Shown here in pieces: positions 1 to 6,358 of a stretch of DNA of 29,590 bases (positions within the stretch are counted from its first letter, which is position 1; every line of letters begins with the position of its first letter). The stretch comes from an uncultured Lachnospiraceae bacterium (lineage in GTDB: Bacteria > Bacillota > Clostridia > Lachnospirales > Lachnospiraceae). The notes beneath the pieces were generated by a model that was not told the origin of the DNA, searched no databases, and saw only the letters and a program-made list of their open reading frames with translations. The position numbers were made by a program, and so were the translations under genes. Location: NCBI GenBank assembly GCA_910586005.1, contig CAJUHG010000003.1, positions 5,868 through 35,457 on the forward strand, given 5' to 3'.

Positions 1-387
1 ATTATATATATCTACCAATAATAGATTATCTAACAGCAAGTTTTTTACAAAATTATCTTTATCAAAACGTTCTTTATATGCTATTAATAAATTTTGAATC
101 TGAAAACTAGCAATCTTGCCTATCATATACACATCATCACTATCACCATTAGCAAGCAATATATATTCCAGCTGATGTTCATCAAATACTTTAAAAAATT
201 GACATCCCAAGAATACCTGACTGTCCGCTGGAGATTCCACAAATGCCAGTGCAGCTGTCACATAGCTATCTGTATCCTGAAAAGTTGCTGCTAATACCTT
301 GCCTTCCGTATCAATAATACATAAATCAATTCTGGTAATGCCTTTAAGCCCCTCTATGGTGTTTTGAAGTATCTGATTCGAAATCAT
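1..387 (-). CDS. PucR/CdaR-like transcriptional regulator, N-terminal part (cut by window edge)
   Basis: An open frame of 129 codons starts at ATG 387 and runs off the left edge without a stop. An AGGAGTGG ribosome site lies 5-6 bases before the ATG. The visible protein begins MISNQILQNTIEGLKGITRI, continues with a sensory-type segment (DLCIIDTEGKVLAATF), and at about residues 108-129 reads RFDKDNFVKNLLLDNLLLVD. That last stretch resembles the start of the GGDEF-like region of PucR/CdaR (sugar-diacid) regulators, whose helix-turn-helix would lie at the missing C-terminus. The family call is from recognition of this pattern; the ligand cannot be told. It appears to be transcribed alone, away from yitT. 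Confidence 0.6.
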   Translation of the reverse strand, partial: MISNQILQNTIEGLKGITRIDLCIIDTEGKVLAATFQDTDSYVTAALAFVESPADSQVFLGCQFFKVFDEHQLEYILLANGDSDDVYMIGKIASFQIQNLLIAYKERFDKDNFVKNLLLDNLLLVDIYN

Positions 388-702
388 TTGCACCACTCCT
401 TTTCTATTTTTTGTCTTCTGCTGTTTCTATTCTTGACCATTTCTTTCTGCTTCAAGAATTCTGCCACTGATATAAATTTACACTCTTCACCTTTCGAAGA
501 GAAAAGTCTTGCTCCATCTAGTATACCCTATGCAACTTTCACAAAATATATAGTGTCTATTTGGAGAAAATAAAACAACTTAATATGTATTTTAATGCAA
601 AAGCACAAAAAAAGGAAGAGGAAATCCATATTTTTTATGCATTTCCTCAACTTTTTCTTACAGTTTGGCTTATATCTGATTTTATATGCCAAAAGAAGCA
701 GT
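388..702. other. Intergenic region: leader of the CdaR-like gene and yitT terminator
   Basis: No gene is seen in these 315 bases. The right part holds the yitT terminator. The left part would be the promoter and leader of the CdaR-like gene; it contains a 6-bp hairpin (CTCTTC/GAAGAG, about 482-500), and a TATACT-like box lies near 521-526 on the minus strand, but no convincing -35 box is spaced with it. Small open frames here have no ribosome site or recognisable content. Confidence 0.5.
611..651 (-). terminator. Intrinsic terminator downstream of yitT-like gene
   Basis: GAGGAAAT at 618-625 pairs with ATTTCCTC at 641-648. A second 4-bp helix, CATA 627-630 with TATG 636-639, lies inside across a C/C mismatch. 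On the minus strand the stem is followed by TTCCTTTTTTTG. It sits about 55 bases after the yitT-like stop. The T-rich right side could also allow termination in the other direction. Confidence 0.8.
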
Positions 703-1584
703 TTAATGCCCCTTATATTTCAGAAATCCCTCACCTAATACCTCTCTTACATCTCCCACAATTACAAAAGCATTCTTATCAAGTTGGTGAATGATTTCTT
801 TTAATAAAACAATTTGTTTCTTAGAAACCACACAGTACAACATACATTTTTTCTCACCAGAATACATCCCCCTAGCTTCCATTCCAGTAACTCCACGGTC
901 TAGTTCTTGCATAATTATTTTTGCTATCTCTTCATACTTCTCTGTAATAATATAGGCAGCTTTTGAAAATTTCATACCCTCTAGAATGGTATCTGTCACT
1001 TTTGAGCTAATAAAAATTGCTACAATTGCATACATAGAAGGGCGCAAACCAAATACATACATTCCCAGCAATACTATGATTCCATCTAATACTTGCATAA
1101 TCTGTGCCACTGAATAGTGCTTTAACTTATGTTGAATTAGAATTGCCACCATTTCAGTTCCTCCAGTCGTAGCATTTGCCCAGAGAATCATTCCCATAGA
1201 GATACCTGAAAGCACCCCTCCAAACATTGCTGCTAAAATATAATCTCCACTTACAAAATCCATCTCTGGTATTATATATAACCAAATAGAAAGTAATGTT
1301 GTTGCAATAGCAGTTCTTCCAATAAAGCGTTTCCCTTTTATTTTTAGAGCGATTAAAAATACAGGAATATTTAATACAAGGTTAGCAAACCAAAGTGGAA
1401 TACCGCCTTGATAGAAAATATTTGTCAACTGTTTCAATAAAATAGCAATGCCTGTAAATCCTCCAGTTACAAGACTAATAGGGTCAAAAATACATTTAAT
1501 AGCAAATGCAAGAAGTCCTGTTCCCATAATTATAATCAAATACTTAAACACTGGGGACCGCTTGTAAATAAAAAAAGTACTCAT
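703..1584 (-). CDS. YitT family membrane protein (DUF161 + DUF2179)
   Basis: A 293-residue protein with a hydrophobic N-terminal two thirds (about five or six membrane segments, residues 12-200) and a soluble C-terminal domain (about 205-290) of the DUF2179 type. This is the usual YitT layout and length. The stretch LVTGGFTGIAILLKQLTNIF and the later GMILWANATTGGTEMVAIL are typical of the family. Family function is not established; transport is often assumed. The ATG at 1584 has GAGGAAATAAA just upstream, inside the end of the preceding glycosyltransferase-like gene, only 9 bases away, so the two are very probably co-transcribed. A strong terminator follows at 611-651. Confidence 0.85.
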   Translation of the reverse strand: MSTFFIYKRSPVFKYLIIIMGTGLLAFAIKCIFDPISLVTGGFTGIAILLKQLTNIFYQGGIPLWFANLVLNIPVFLIALKIKGKRFIGRTAIATTLLSIWLYIIPEMDFVSGDYILAAMFGGVLSGISMGMILWANATTGGTEMVAILIQHKLKHYSVAQIMQVLDGIIVLLGMYVFGLRPSMYAIVAIFISSKVTDTILEGMKFSKAAYIITEKYEEIAKIIMQELDRGVTGMEARGMYSGEKKCMLYCVVSKKQIVLLKEIIHQLDKNAFVIVGDVREVLGEGFLKYKGH

Positions 1585-1593
1585 TTTATTTCC

Positions 1594-2271
1594 TCACTCG
1601 TCTTTTTTATTATAGCGCAACAGCATACTGTGCATCATGCTCTTATGAATCAGCTTTTTGGCAAATCCTGCCACTTCAGACACACCTTTCTTAGAAGGAT
1701 AGTTATCACCTAATCCATACCAAATTTTTGCATTGAGTTTTTCTTTCTTATTTTCTAAAAAATATTCTTGCCTAGGAGTTGGAATTATTGAAATAATCAC
1801 ATCAGGTTCTGCAATATTAATCTCATTGATTACTGTATCATAATCTCCAGTACAGTCTGCAAGTGCATAAACTCCTACAACTTGTATTCTTCCATAATTC
1901 TCATTTAAGAATTTCTGCAATATTTCAACCTGTTCTCTAGATTCTCCCAATAAATATACGGTTCTGTTATTTCTGGAGGCTCGTTTCATAAATTCTTTCA
2001 AAAACTCATTATTCACAGTTTCTTGCATACGCTGAGGAGAATTTTCTCCTGCTGCCTTTAAAATCTCCTTATCACTGATAATTGCCAAATCTAGATTTTC
2101 TATACATGTTCTTAACTTTTCATCTGTCTCTGACTTTACCAGCGTTTCCATAGAAATGGTTTCTACAATATTCATTATGGTACTATTCAAAAACCCTTCT
2201 ATTTGAAGCATAGCCTCCCGTACTGTATAATTATCTAGTTGTATTCCAAGAATCTCTAATTTCTTAATCAT
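1594..2271 (-). CDS. Divergent WecG/TagA/CpsF family glycosyltransferase-like protein
   Basis: A 225-residue protein from ATG 2271. A TTG 27 bases upstream (2298) is also in frame, but it would lie only about 16 bases from the predicted transcription start, so ATG 2271 is preferred. Family traits: LGIQLDNYTVREA near the N-terminus, Thr38 and Asp67 in the places of the reported TagA catalytic Thr and Asp, VYLLGES at about 107-113, and PTPRQEYFLE, matching the family PxxQE motif. Members transfer N-acetylmannosamine or similar sugars to lipid-linked intermediates for wall polymers. Usual motif residues are altered: TPNAE reads TISME and DG reads DK. Catalysis is therefore uncertain and the substrate unknown. 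It forms a two-gene unit with the yitT-like gene. Confidence 0.7.
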   Translation of the reverse strand: MIKKLEILGIQLDNYTVREAMLQIEGFLNSTIMNIVETISMETLVKSETDEKLRTCIENLDLAIISDKEILKAAGENSPQRMQETVNNEFLKEFMKRASRNNRTVYLLGESREQVEILQKFLNENYGRIQVVGVYALADCTGDYDTVINEINIAEPDVIISIIPTPRQEYFLENKKEKLNAKIWYGLGDNYPSKKGVSEVAGFAKKLIHKSMMHSMLLRYNKKDE

Positions 2272-2320
2272 ATAGCACCTATATTTCCATTTAGACAACC
2301 CATTTTGAAATTACCTTAGA

Positions 2321-2349
2321 AGTATACCAAATGAACTAATTTTTTTCAA
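2321..2349 (-). promoter_or_regulatory. Sigma-A type promoter for the glycosyltransferase-like/yitT operon
   Basis: On the minus strand, TTGAAA (2349-2344) and TATACT (2326-2321) are separated by exactly 17 bases. The expected start near 2314 gives a leader of about 43 bases to ATG 2271. Confidence 0.7.
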
Positions 2350-2855
2350 CTATGCTTTTCCTATCTTTTCAGAATAGTAATCCTTGAATACCTGCTTTTA
2401 AAAATATATAAATAGAATTCTTATTCCTTATTGTTTGAAAGTTTCATTAGACAATTTCTCACTTACTTCCTAAAATTGACTGATATTTTAGTAATAAATA
2501 CTAAATTTTTTATCTATAAAAATGTCAATATTTTTTTACAAAAATATAAATTTTATTACAAGTTCACAAAACATATGTTTCTTTCTCTTCCCAAATTAAT
2601 GTTGATAACTTTGATAACTCTGTTAATAACTTACGTTTTTGTTTTTTCAACCTGTTTTAATGTTGATAATTTTGGAATAACTTTCTGTATATTTTTGTGC
2701 ATTTTTTTATTCTTTCCAAAAAGTCTTATTTTTCTTGCGAAAATATTTCAAAAGTTATGTAACAATAACTTCCTTTTTTTGTAAATATACATATTATTTA
2801 TGATAAAATAGAACAATTATATCTATTCTTCTAGCTGCACATATAGTTCCTTCTC
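2350..2855. other. AT-rich intergenic stretch without a supported gene
   Basis: About 500 bases of very AT-rich DNA between two minus-strand units. It can be read on the plus strand as a 117-residue hydrophobic frame (TTG 2431 to 2784, Phe/Leu/Ile-rich with a possible membrane segment), but there is no ribosome site before the TTG or before the internal ATG near 2574, and its composition is what T-rich DNA gives by chance. GTTGATAA-like words recur at about 2597-2630 and 2660; they match DnaA boxes poorly. Confidence 0.4.
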
Positions 2856-2857
2856 AT

Positions 2858-3011
2858 AGAACAAAGCAAGCCTAACTCCCCTAACTCCTCAATTATAAAG
2901 GGATTGCACGCTTTATCTGCCGAATACAGTTGCTTTAGCGACATATTCCCCCTTGCGCAAGTGCACCTATTTATTTTGTTATATAGAAAATGATAGGAAT
3001 TTTCTATATAA
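2858..3011. repeat. Interspersed multi-hairpin element R1, copy a (decayed)
   Basis: First of two tandem R1 copies. It aligns with copy b (3013-3197) and copy c (6205-6320) in the order of its blocks: ACAAAGC start, short hairpins, then a long hairpin. Visible stems: GTTGC/GCGAC at 2929-2942 with loop TTTA, TGCG/TGCA at 2954-2965, and a perfect 13-bp stem 2979-2991/2999-3011 with a 7-base loop. The first two small hairpins are eroded. An open frame crosses it on the minus strand (2831-3106), but the same hairpin series recurs elsewhere without that frame, so it is not treated as a gene. Confidence 0.75.
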
Positions 3012-3012
3012 G

Positions 3013-3197
3013 AACAAAGTGGGCAAGCCCGCTTCAGCTCCCTAAATCCCTCATTCATGAGGGACTTGTACGCTTTGCTGCGCCGAGTGCGGTCACATAG
3101 TGACATTTTCCATTCGCACGAGTGCGCATAATTATTTTTATCTTATAGGAAATATACTTTCACGCTTTAGCGTGACAAGGTATTTCCTATAAGACAA
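3013..3197. repeat. Interspersed multi-hairpin element R1, copy b (most complete)
   Basis: Five successive hairpins: h1 3017-3034 (loop CAAG), h2 3047-3064 (7 bp, TCCCTCA/TGAGGGA), h3 3092-3104 (GTCAC/GTGAC), h4 3115-3126 (CGCA/TGCG), and h5, a 14-bp stem 3141-3154/3181-3194 that encloses another 6-bp hairpin TCACGC/GCGTGA at 3160-3175. h5 is flanked by TTATTTTTA and an A-run, so it can act as a terminator on either strand. Compared with copies a and c, several stems differ by changes on both sides that keep pairing. Confidence 0.8.
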
Positions 3198-3236
3198 AAA
3201 AAGATATACTTAAATCATCAATGATTTAAGTATATC
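3190..3236 (-). terminator. Intrinsic terminator of the NlpC/P60 gene
   Basis: A perfect 16-bp stem, 3203-3218 with 3221-3236, is followed on the minus strand by TTTTTTTGTCTT. It lies about 70 bases after the stop of the NlpC/P60 gene. The A-run is shared with the right end of R1 copy b. Confidence 0.85.
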
Positions 3237-3304
3237 CTATCTGCTTCTAATCTATGTACTCTAAACTCTATGAAATACATCTAAATATTTTAGAGGGTAT
3301 TCTT

Positions 3305-4585
3305 TTAGAAAATTCTTCGAACTGCAACAATCGTTCTATAATTTGCTGGAGAAGTATATTTAATACCAGTAGCTTCTGTACTTGCATGAACAATTGTATT
3401 ATTACCAACATAAATTCCTACATGTCCACTGTAACATACAATATCACCTGGTTGCATAGCATCTGCACTTACACCATAACCAACTCCTTGTAATGCACTT
3501 GAGGAATGTGGTAATCCAACACCAAAGGCTGCATATACACTCATTACAAATCCAGAACAATCTGCACCGTTTGTTAAACTTGTACCACCCCAAACATAAG
3601 GATTACCTACAAACTGACATGCATAATTTGCAACTGCTTGTCCATTACCGCCACTTGGTGGTGCATAACTTCTAGCTGGTTCTGAAGAGCCTCCACTTGA
3701 TTGTGAACTTGAACCAGAATTAGAACTAGAAGAACTTGACTTTGATTCAGAGCTTCTTCTTGCTGCTTCTTCTGCTGCTCTTCTTGCTGCTTCTTCTGCT
3801 GCTCTTCTTTCTTCCTCTTCTTTCTTAAGACGTGCTTCTTCTTCTTCCTTAGATTCTGCTACTACATAATGTGTACTACAATCTACAAAATCTTTAGATA
3901 CCCAGCCATCTCCTTCTTCAATTGCTACTTTTACCCAACCATCTTTTTCTTCTACTATACTGAGCTCTTCGCCTTCTGGTACTTGTCCAAGAAGTTCTGC
4001 TTCTGTACTTGCATCAGCACGTACATTCAATGTTTCTGTTGTTACATCTGCTACTCTATGCCCTACAGATTTTGCTAACTCTGCATCGCCAAGAACAAGA
4101 AATTCTGATTTAATATAGCCTTCTACATTGCCAGAATGGACCTTATACCATTCTCCCTCTACCCCAAGTACCGTACATGCAGAATTATTATATAATTTAC
4201 CAAGCACTTCTCCTTCTTCCCCAGGAATAGAACGAACATTTACATAATTTTCAACTTGTGCAATAGCAATATCATCATATTCTGTTTTCACTACAGGAAC
4301 TTCATTCTGAACTACTTCAATCGAAGTATCAATTGCTTCCTGTTTTGGAGCAAGAGAATTAACAAATATTTGTGTGATACCTGCTGTGGAAGAATTATTT
4401 TGTTTCTTATCATCTGTTTTTTTATCATCAACTTTTTTATCTTCTATTTGATTTTCTTGTGCTGCTGAAATTAAACTTCCTGCACCTGCACTAATAGCTG
4501 CATGAGATATAAAAGAACTATTTGCTAATACAACTGCTGCTGTTAGACAACAAGTAGTTGCCCTTCTAATTGAATTTCTGTTCAT
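3305..4585 (-). CDS. Secreted SH3b-SH3b-NlpC/P60 cell-wall peptidase
   Basis: A 426-residue protein from ATG 4585, chosen because GGAGGG precedes it by five bases; the in-frame TTG at 4609 has no such site. Residues 1-29 form a signal peptide (Arg-rich start, hydrophobic core, SHAA). Two bacterial SH3 domains follow (about 108-165 and 180-237, each with a NVR motif), then a Glu/Ala/Arg-rich helix (245-277), a Ser-rich linker (278-312) and an NlpC/P60 domain (about 315-426) with Cys343 (ADCSGF), His388 (SGHVGIY) and His400. Such enzymes cut D-Glu-diamino acid bonds in peptidoglycan stems outside the cell during separation or turnover. It has its own near-consensus promoter and terminator and appears monocistronic. 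Confidence 0.9.
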   Translation of the reverse strand: MNRNSIRRATTCCLTAAVVLANSSFISHAAISAGAGSLISAAQENQIEDKKVDDKKTDDKKQNNSSTAGITQIFVNSLAPKQEAIDTSIEVVQNEVPVVKTEYDDIAIAQVENYVNVRSIPGEEGEVLGKLYNNSACTVLGVEGEWYKVHSGNVEGYIKSEFLVLGDAELAKSVGHRVADVTTETLNVRADASTEAELLGQVPEGEELSIVEEKDGWVKVAIEEGDGWVSKDFVDCSTHYVVAESKEEEEARLKKEEEERRAAEEAARRAAEEAARRSSESKSSSSSSNSGSSSQSSGGSSEPARSYAPPSGGNGQAVANYACQFVGNPYVWGGTSLTNGADCSGFVMSVYAAFGVGLPHSSSALQGVGYGVSADAMQPGDIVCYSGHVGIYVGNNTIVHASTEATGIKYTSPANYRTIVAVRRIF

Positions 4586-4732
4586 TATTACCCTCCATCT
4601 TCTTGTCAAATTTTCTATAAATAGGAAGACCCTATGATTTTTTCATTTGTTACAAATTTCTTATTAAATTTTTTATAATTATAGAAAGAACTTATCACTT
4701 TCTTTATTTATTACAAACTTATTACGGGTCTT

Positions 4733-4762
4733 ATTATAGCAAAGGGCAACTCTTACTGTCAA
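4733..4762 (-). promoter_or_regulatory. Near-consensus sigma-A promoter of the NlpC/P60 gene
   Basis: On the minus strand TTGACA (4762-4757) and TATAAT (4738-4733) are both perfect, 18 bases apart. The TGC before the -10 box gives an extended -10. The expected start near 4726 leaves a leader of about 140 bases before ATG 4585. High constitutive expression is inferred. Confidence 0.85.
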
Positions 4763-4809
4763 CTGTAATCTTTTACAAAAATGTTACAATATTCTTCTTA
4801 TAATTGTAA

Positions 4810-5730
4810 TTATTGTTTTCCTATCTGAATATAATGTTCCACAGAAGTTATTGCATTTGCACCATCAGAAGCAGCAGTAATTACTTGTCTAAGCTGTTTT
4901 GTCCTAACGTCCCCAGCTACAAAAATTCCTTCTGTGCTAGTTTTTGTATCTTCTCCTGCTATAATATAGCCTTGGTTGTCTTGTGCTACCAAATCTTTTA
5001 CTACAGCAGAATTAGGTTCAATTCCTATAGCAATAAAAATTCCTTGAACTTCTAACTCTTTATTCATTTTTTCTTTATGATTGTGTAACATAATAGAAGA
5101 AATTTGTTCTTCTCCACAAATCTCAGTTACATTGCTGTTTAATATAAGTTCAATATTTTCTGTCTCTTTCACCTTTTCTTGTAAAATTTTAGCTCCACGA
5201 AATTCCTCTCTTCGATGAATGAGATATACTTTTTCACATCCTCTTGCAAGAAATAATGCATCTTCTAATGCAACATCTCCACCTCCAACTACAGCAACCG
5301 TTTTTCCTTTGAAAAATGCTCCATCACAAGTAGCACAATAAGATACGCCTCTTCCAAAAAATTTTTCTTCACCCAAGACTTCTAATTTTCTATGTCTTGC
5401 CCCAGTGGCTATAATTAAACATTTTGCCTCATAGTTTTCTTTACTCGTCTCTATTATCTTTTTATTCTCTTGAAGTTTAATATTTAATACTTCAGCATTT
5501 ATAATTTTTGCTCCAAGTTTATCAGCATGAGTACGAAATTTCTGTCCTATCTCAAATCCTGTAATTCCCCAAATTCCTGGATAATTATCCACTTCATAGG
5601 TATCTAATATTTGACCTCCACTTAATGGTTTCTCTTCTATTACCAGTGTATTCAAACGAGCTCGCTGTGCATAAATTGCTGCACTTAAACCAGCTGGTCC
5701 ACTTCCCAAAATAATAACATCATACAGCAT
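4810..5730 (-). CDS. trxB: Thioredoxin reductase (NADPH, FAD)
   Basis: A 306-residue protein of normal TrxB length. An FAD-binding Rossmann motif GSGPAG lies at 9-14, the redox pair CATC at 132-135, the NADPH-binding GGGDVALEDA at about 149-158, and a C-terminal FAD motif GIFVAGDVR near 267-275. It reduces thioredoxin with NADPH in the cytoplasm and thereby supports ribonucleotide reduction and thiol repair. GGAGG precedes ATG 5730. Neighbouring genes give no operon link: the NlpC/P60 gene downstream has its own promoter, and yjfB diverges upstream. Confidence 0.95.
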   Translation of the reverse strand: MLYDVIILGSGPAGLSAAIYAQRARLNTLVIEEKPLSGGQILDTYEVDNYPGIWGITGFEIGQKFRTHADKLGAKIINAEVLNIKLQENKKIIETSKENYEAKCLIIATGARHRKLEVLGEEKFFGRGVSYCATCDGAFFKGKTVAVVGGGDVALEDALFLARGCEKVYLIHRREEFRGAKILQEKVKETENIELILNSNVTEICGEEQISSIMLHNHKEKMNKELEVQGIFIAIGIEPNSAVVKDLVAQDNQGYIIAGEDTKTSTEGIFVAGDVRTKQLRQVITAASDGANAITSVEHYIQIGKQ

Positions 5731-5763
5731 ATTAAAACCTCCAGACTTATATCATATGTTATA

Positions 5764-5791
5764 TTGATTTTTCTAACTTTCCATGTAATAA
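5764..5791 (+). promoter_or_regulatory. Possible promoter of yjfB
   Basis: TTGATT (5764-5769) and TAATAA (5786-5791) are 16 bases apart, followed by the R2 repeat and the yjfB ribosome site. No flagellar sigma-D box was recognised. The transcript would carry R2 copy 1 in its leader. Confidence 0.4.
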
Positions 5792-5799
5792 TAAAATTG

Positions 5800-5849
5800 T
5801 ATCCCTTATGATACGCCGCATGGCATCATGGGGTGCCCCAGAGGGTATA
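5800..5849. repeat. 46-bp interspersed repeat R2, copy 1
   Basis: The block TGATACGCCGCATGGCATCA followed by a short GGGG/CCCC hairpin and AGAGGGTATA matches two tandem copies at 22622-22703 almost base for base. It is richer in GC than its surroundings. The first part can fold (TGAT/ATCA and GCC/GGC with a two-base bulge), the second as TGGG/CCCA. It ends about 27 bases before the yjfB start. Confidence 0.85.
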
Positions 5850-5875
5850 AAATTTAAGGAAAGGAGAACTGTATT

Positions 5876-6052
5876 ATGGATATTGCTTCTTTATCAACTG
5901 CTCTTAGTATAAGTAAAACAAACAATGATGTTGGTGTTCTTATGCTAAGTAAACAATTAGATTCTGTAGAAACTATGGGTGAATCTATGATAAAACTTAT
6001 GGAACAATCTGTGACTCCACATCTAGGTGGAAATATTGATATTTCCATTTAA
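5876..6052 (+). CDS. yjfB: YjfB family putative motility peptide
   Basis: A 58-residue frame beginning MDIASLSTALSISKTNNDVG, preceded by AAGGAAAGGAGA about 8 bases upstream, and ending HLGGNIDISI. The MDIAxLS start, the central amphipathic helix (about 18-45) and the LGxNIDI ending are the marks of the YjfB family (Pfam YjfB_motility). The family is linked to motility by association only; its biochemical role is unknown. It is one of only two plus-strand genes in the window. An R2 repeat lies in its presumed leader and a dense set of hairpins (6063-6190) follows its stop by 11 bases. No other motility gene is in the window. Confidence 0.9.
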   Translation: MDIASLSTALSISKTNNDVGVLMLSKQLDSVETMGESMIKLMEQSVTPHLGGNIDISI

Positions 6053-6062
6053 TCCCACTTAA

Positions 6063-6190
6063 TTTCCATTGTTATTCCCGCGCGCAACGGTTCTAAGTGC
6101 TATTGGCACTTATTTAGCAAGAACCGAAGCAAAGTGGAAACCAAGCTCCTCCAACAAGATTGATACCCCATCAACTTGCTGTGGGAGCTT
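6063..6190. other. Two tandem nested hairpins, candidate structured RNA or cruciform element
   Basis: Structure A: 6063-6070 pairs with 6133-6140 (8 bp, one G-U), inside it CGGTTCT 6088-6094 with AGAACCG 6120-6126, and inside that AAGTGC 6095-6100 with GCACTT 6106-6111. Structure B: 6143-6150 pairs with 6183-6190 (AAGCTCC-type, one G-U), enclosing CAAGaTTGAT 6155-6164 with ATCAACTTG 6170-6178. Two such folds in a row directly after yjfB are hard to explain by chance in AT-rich DNA. Confidence 0.55.
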
Positions 6191-6204
6191 TGATTACTTT
6201 AGGG

Positions 6205-6320
6205 AAAACAAAGCGGACAAGTCCACTTTAACTCCCAAATTCCTTATGCATAAAGGACTGTCACTCTGTTGTACCTTGTGGTCACACAGTGACATTTTCC
6301 ACTCCCACGAGTGTGTATCT
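6205..6320. repeat. Interspersed multi-hairpin element R1, copy c
   Basis: This aligns with copy b over its whole body (ACAAAGC, CTCCCAAAT, GGTCACACAGTGACATTTTCC, CCACGAGTG). h1 is at 6211-6228 (third pair A-T in place of G-C), h2 at 6241-6257, h3 at 6281-6293 (same stem, loop ACA for ATA), and a weakened h4 at 6304-6315. The long h5 hairpin is reduced to AAGATATCTT near 6330-6339. Confidence 0.75.
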
Positions 6321-6358
6321 TATTTTTTCAAGATATCTTTTCCCATTATCTTTCTCAC

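Larger units (their letters stand above)
6053..6358. other. Gene-free, highly structured stretch between yjfB and the CPBP gene
   Basis: These 306 bases hold two large nested hairpins (6063-6190) followed by R1 copy c (6205-6320) and end near the CPBP stop. Open frames on either strand cross the hairpins and lack recognisable products. No T-run follows the stems, so simple terminator function is not evident. Confidence 0.7.

Noticed and set aside
2597..2670. Several GTTGATAA/TTATCAAC words resembling DnaA boxes
   Set aside because: They deviate from TTATNCACA, and no replication gene or origin-type layout is nearby.
2431..2784. 117-residue Phe/Ile/Leu-rich plus-strand frame with a possible membrane segment
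   Set aside because: TTG start without a ribosome site, very AT-rich DNA, and no recognisable family. It could still be tested by ribosome profiling.
2831..3106. 91-residue open frame on the minus strand, Cys- and Arg-rich
   Set aside because: It is a reading of R1 copies a and b; the homologous copy c does not keep the frame, and there is no supporting ribosome site.
4626..4732. Inverted repeat AAGACCC/GGGTCTT flanking the leader of the NlpC/P60 gene
   Set aside because: The right arm lies between the -10 box and the likely transcription start, so it would not be in the RNA; seven bases 100 apart may be chance.
5854..6048. 64-residue minus-strand frame opposite yjfB
   Set aside because: Antisense shadow; the plus strand encodes a clear YjfB peptide with a good ribosome site.
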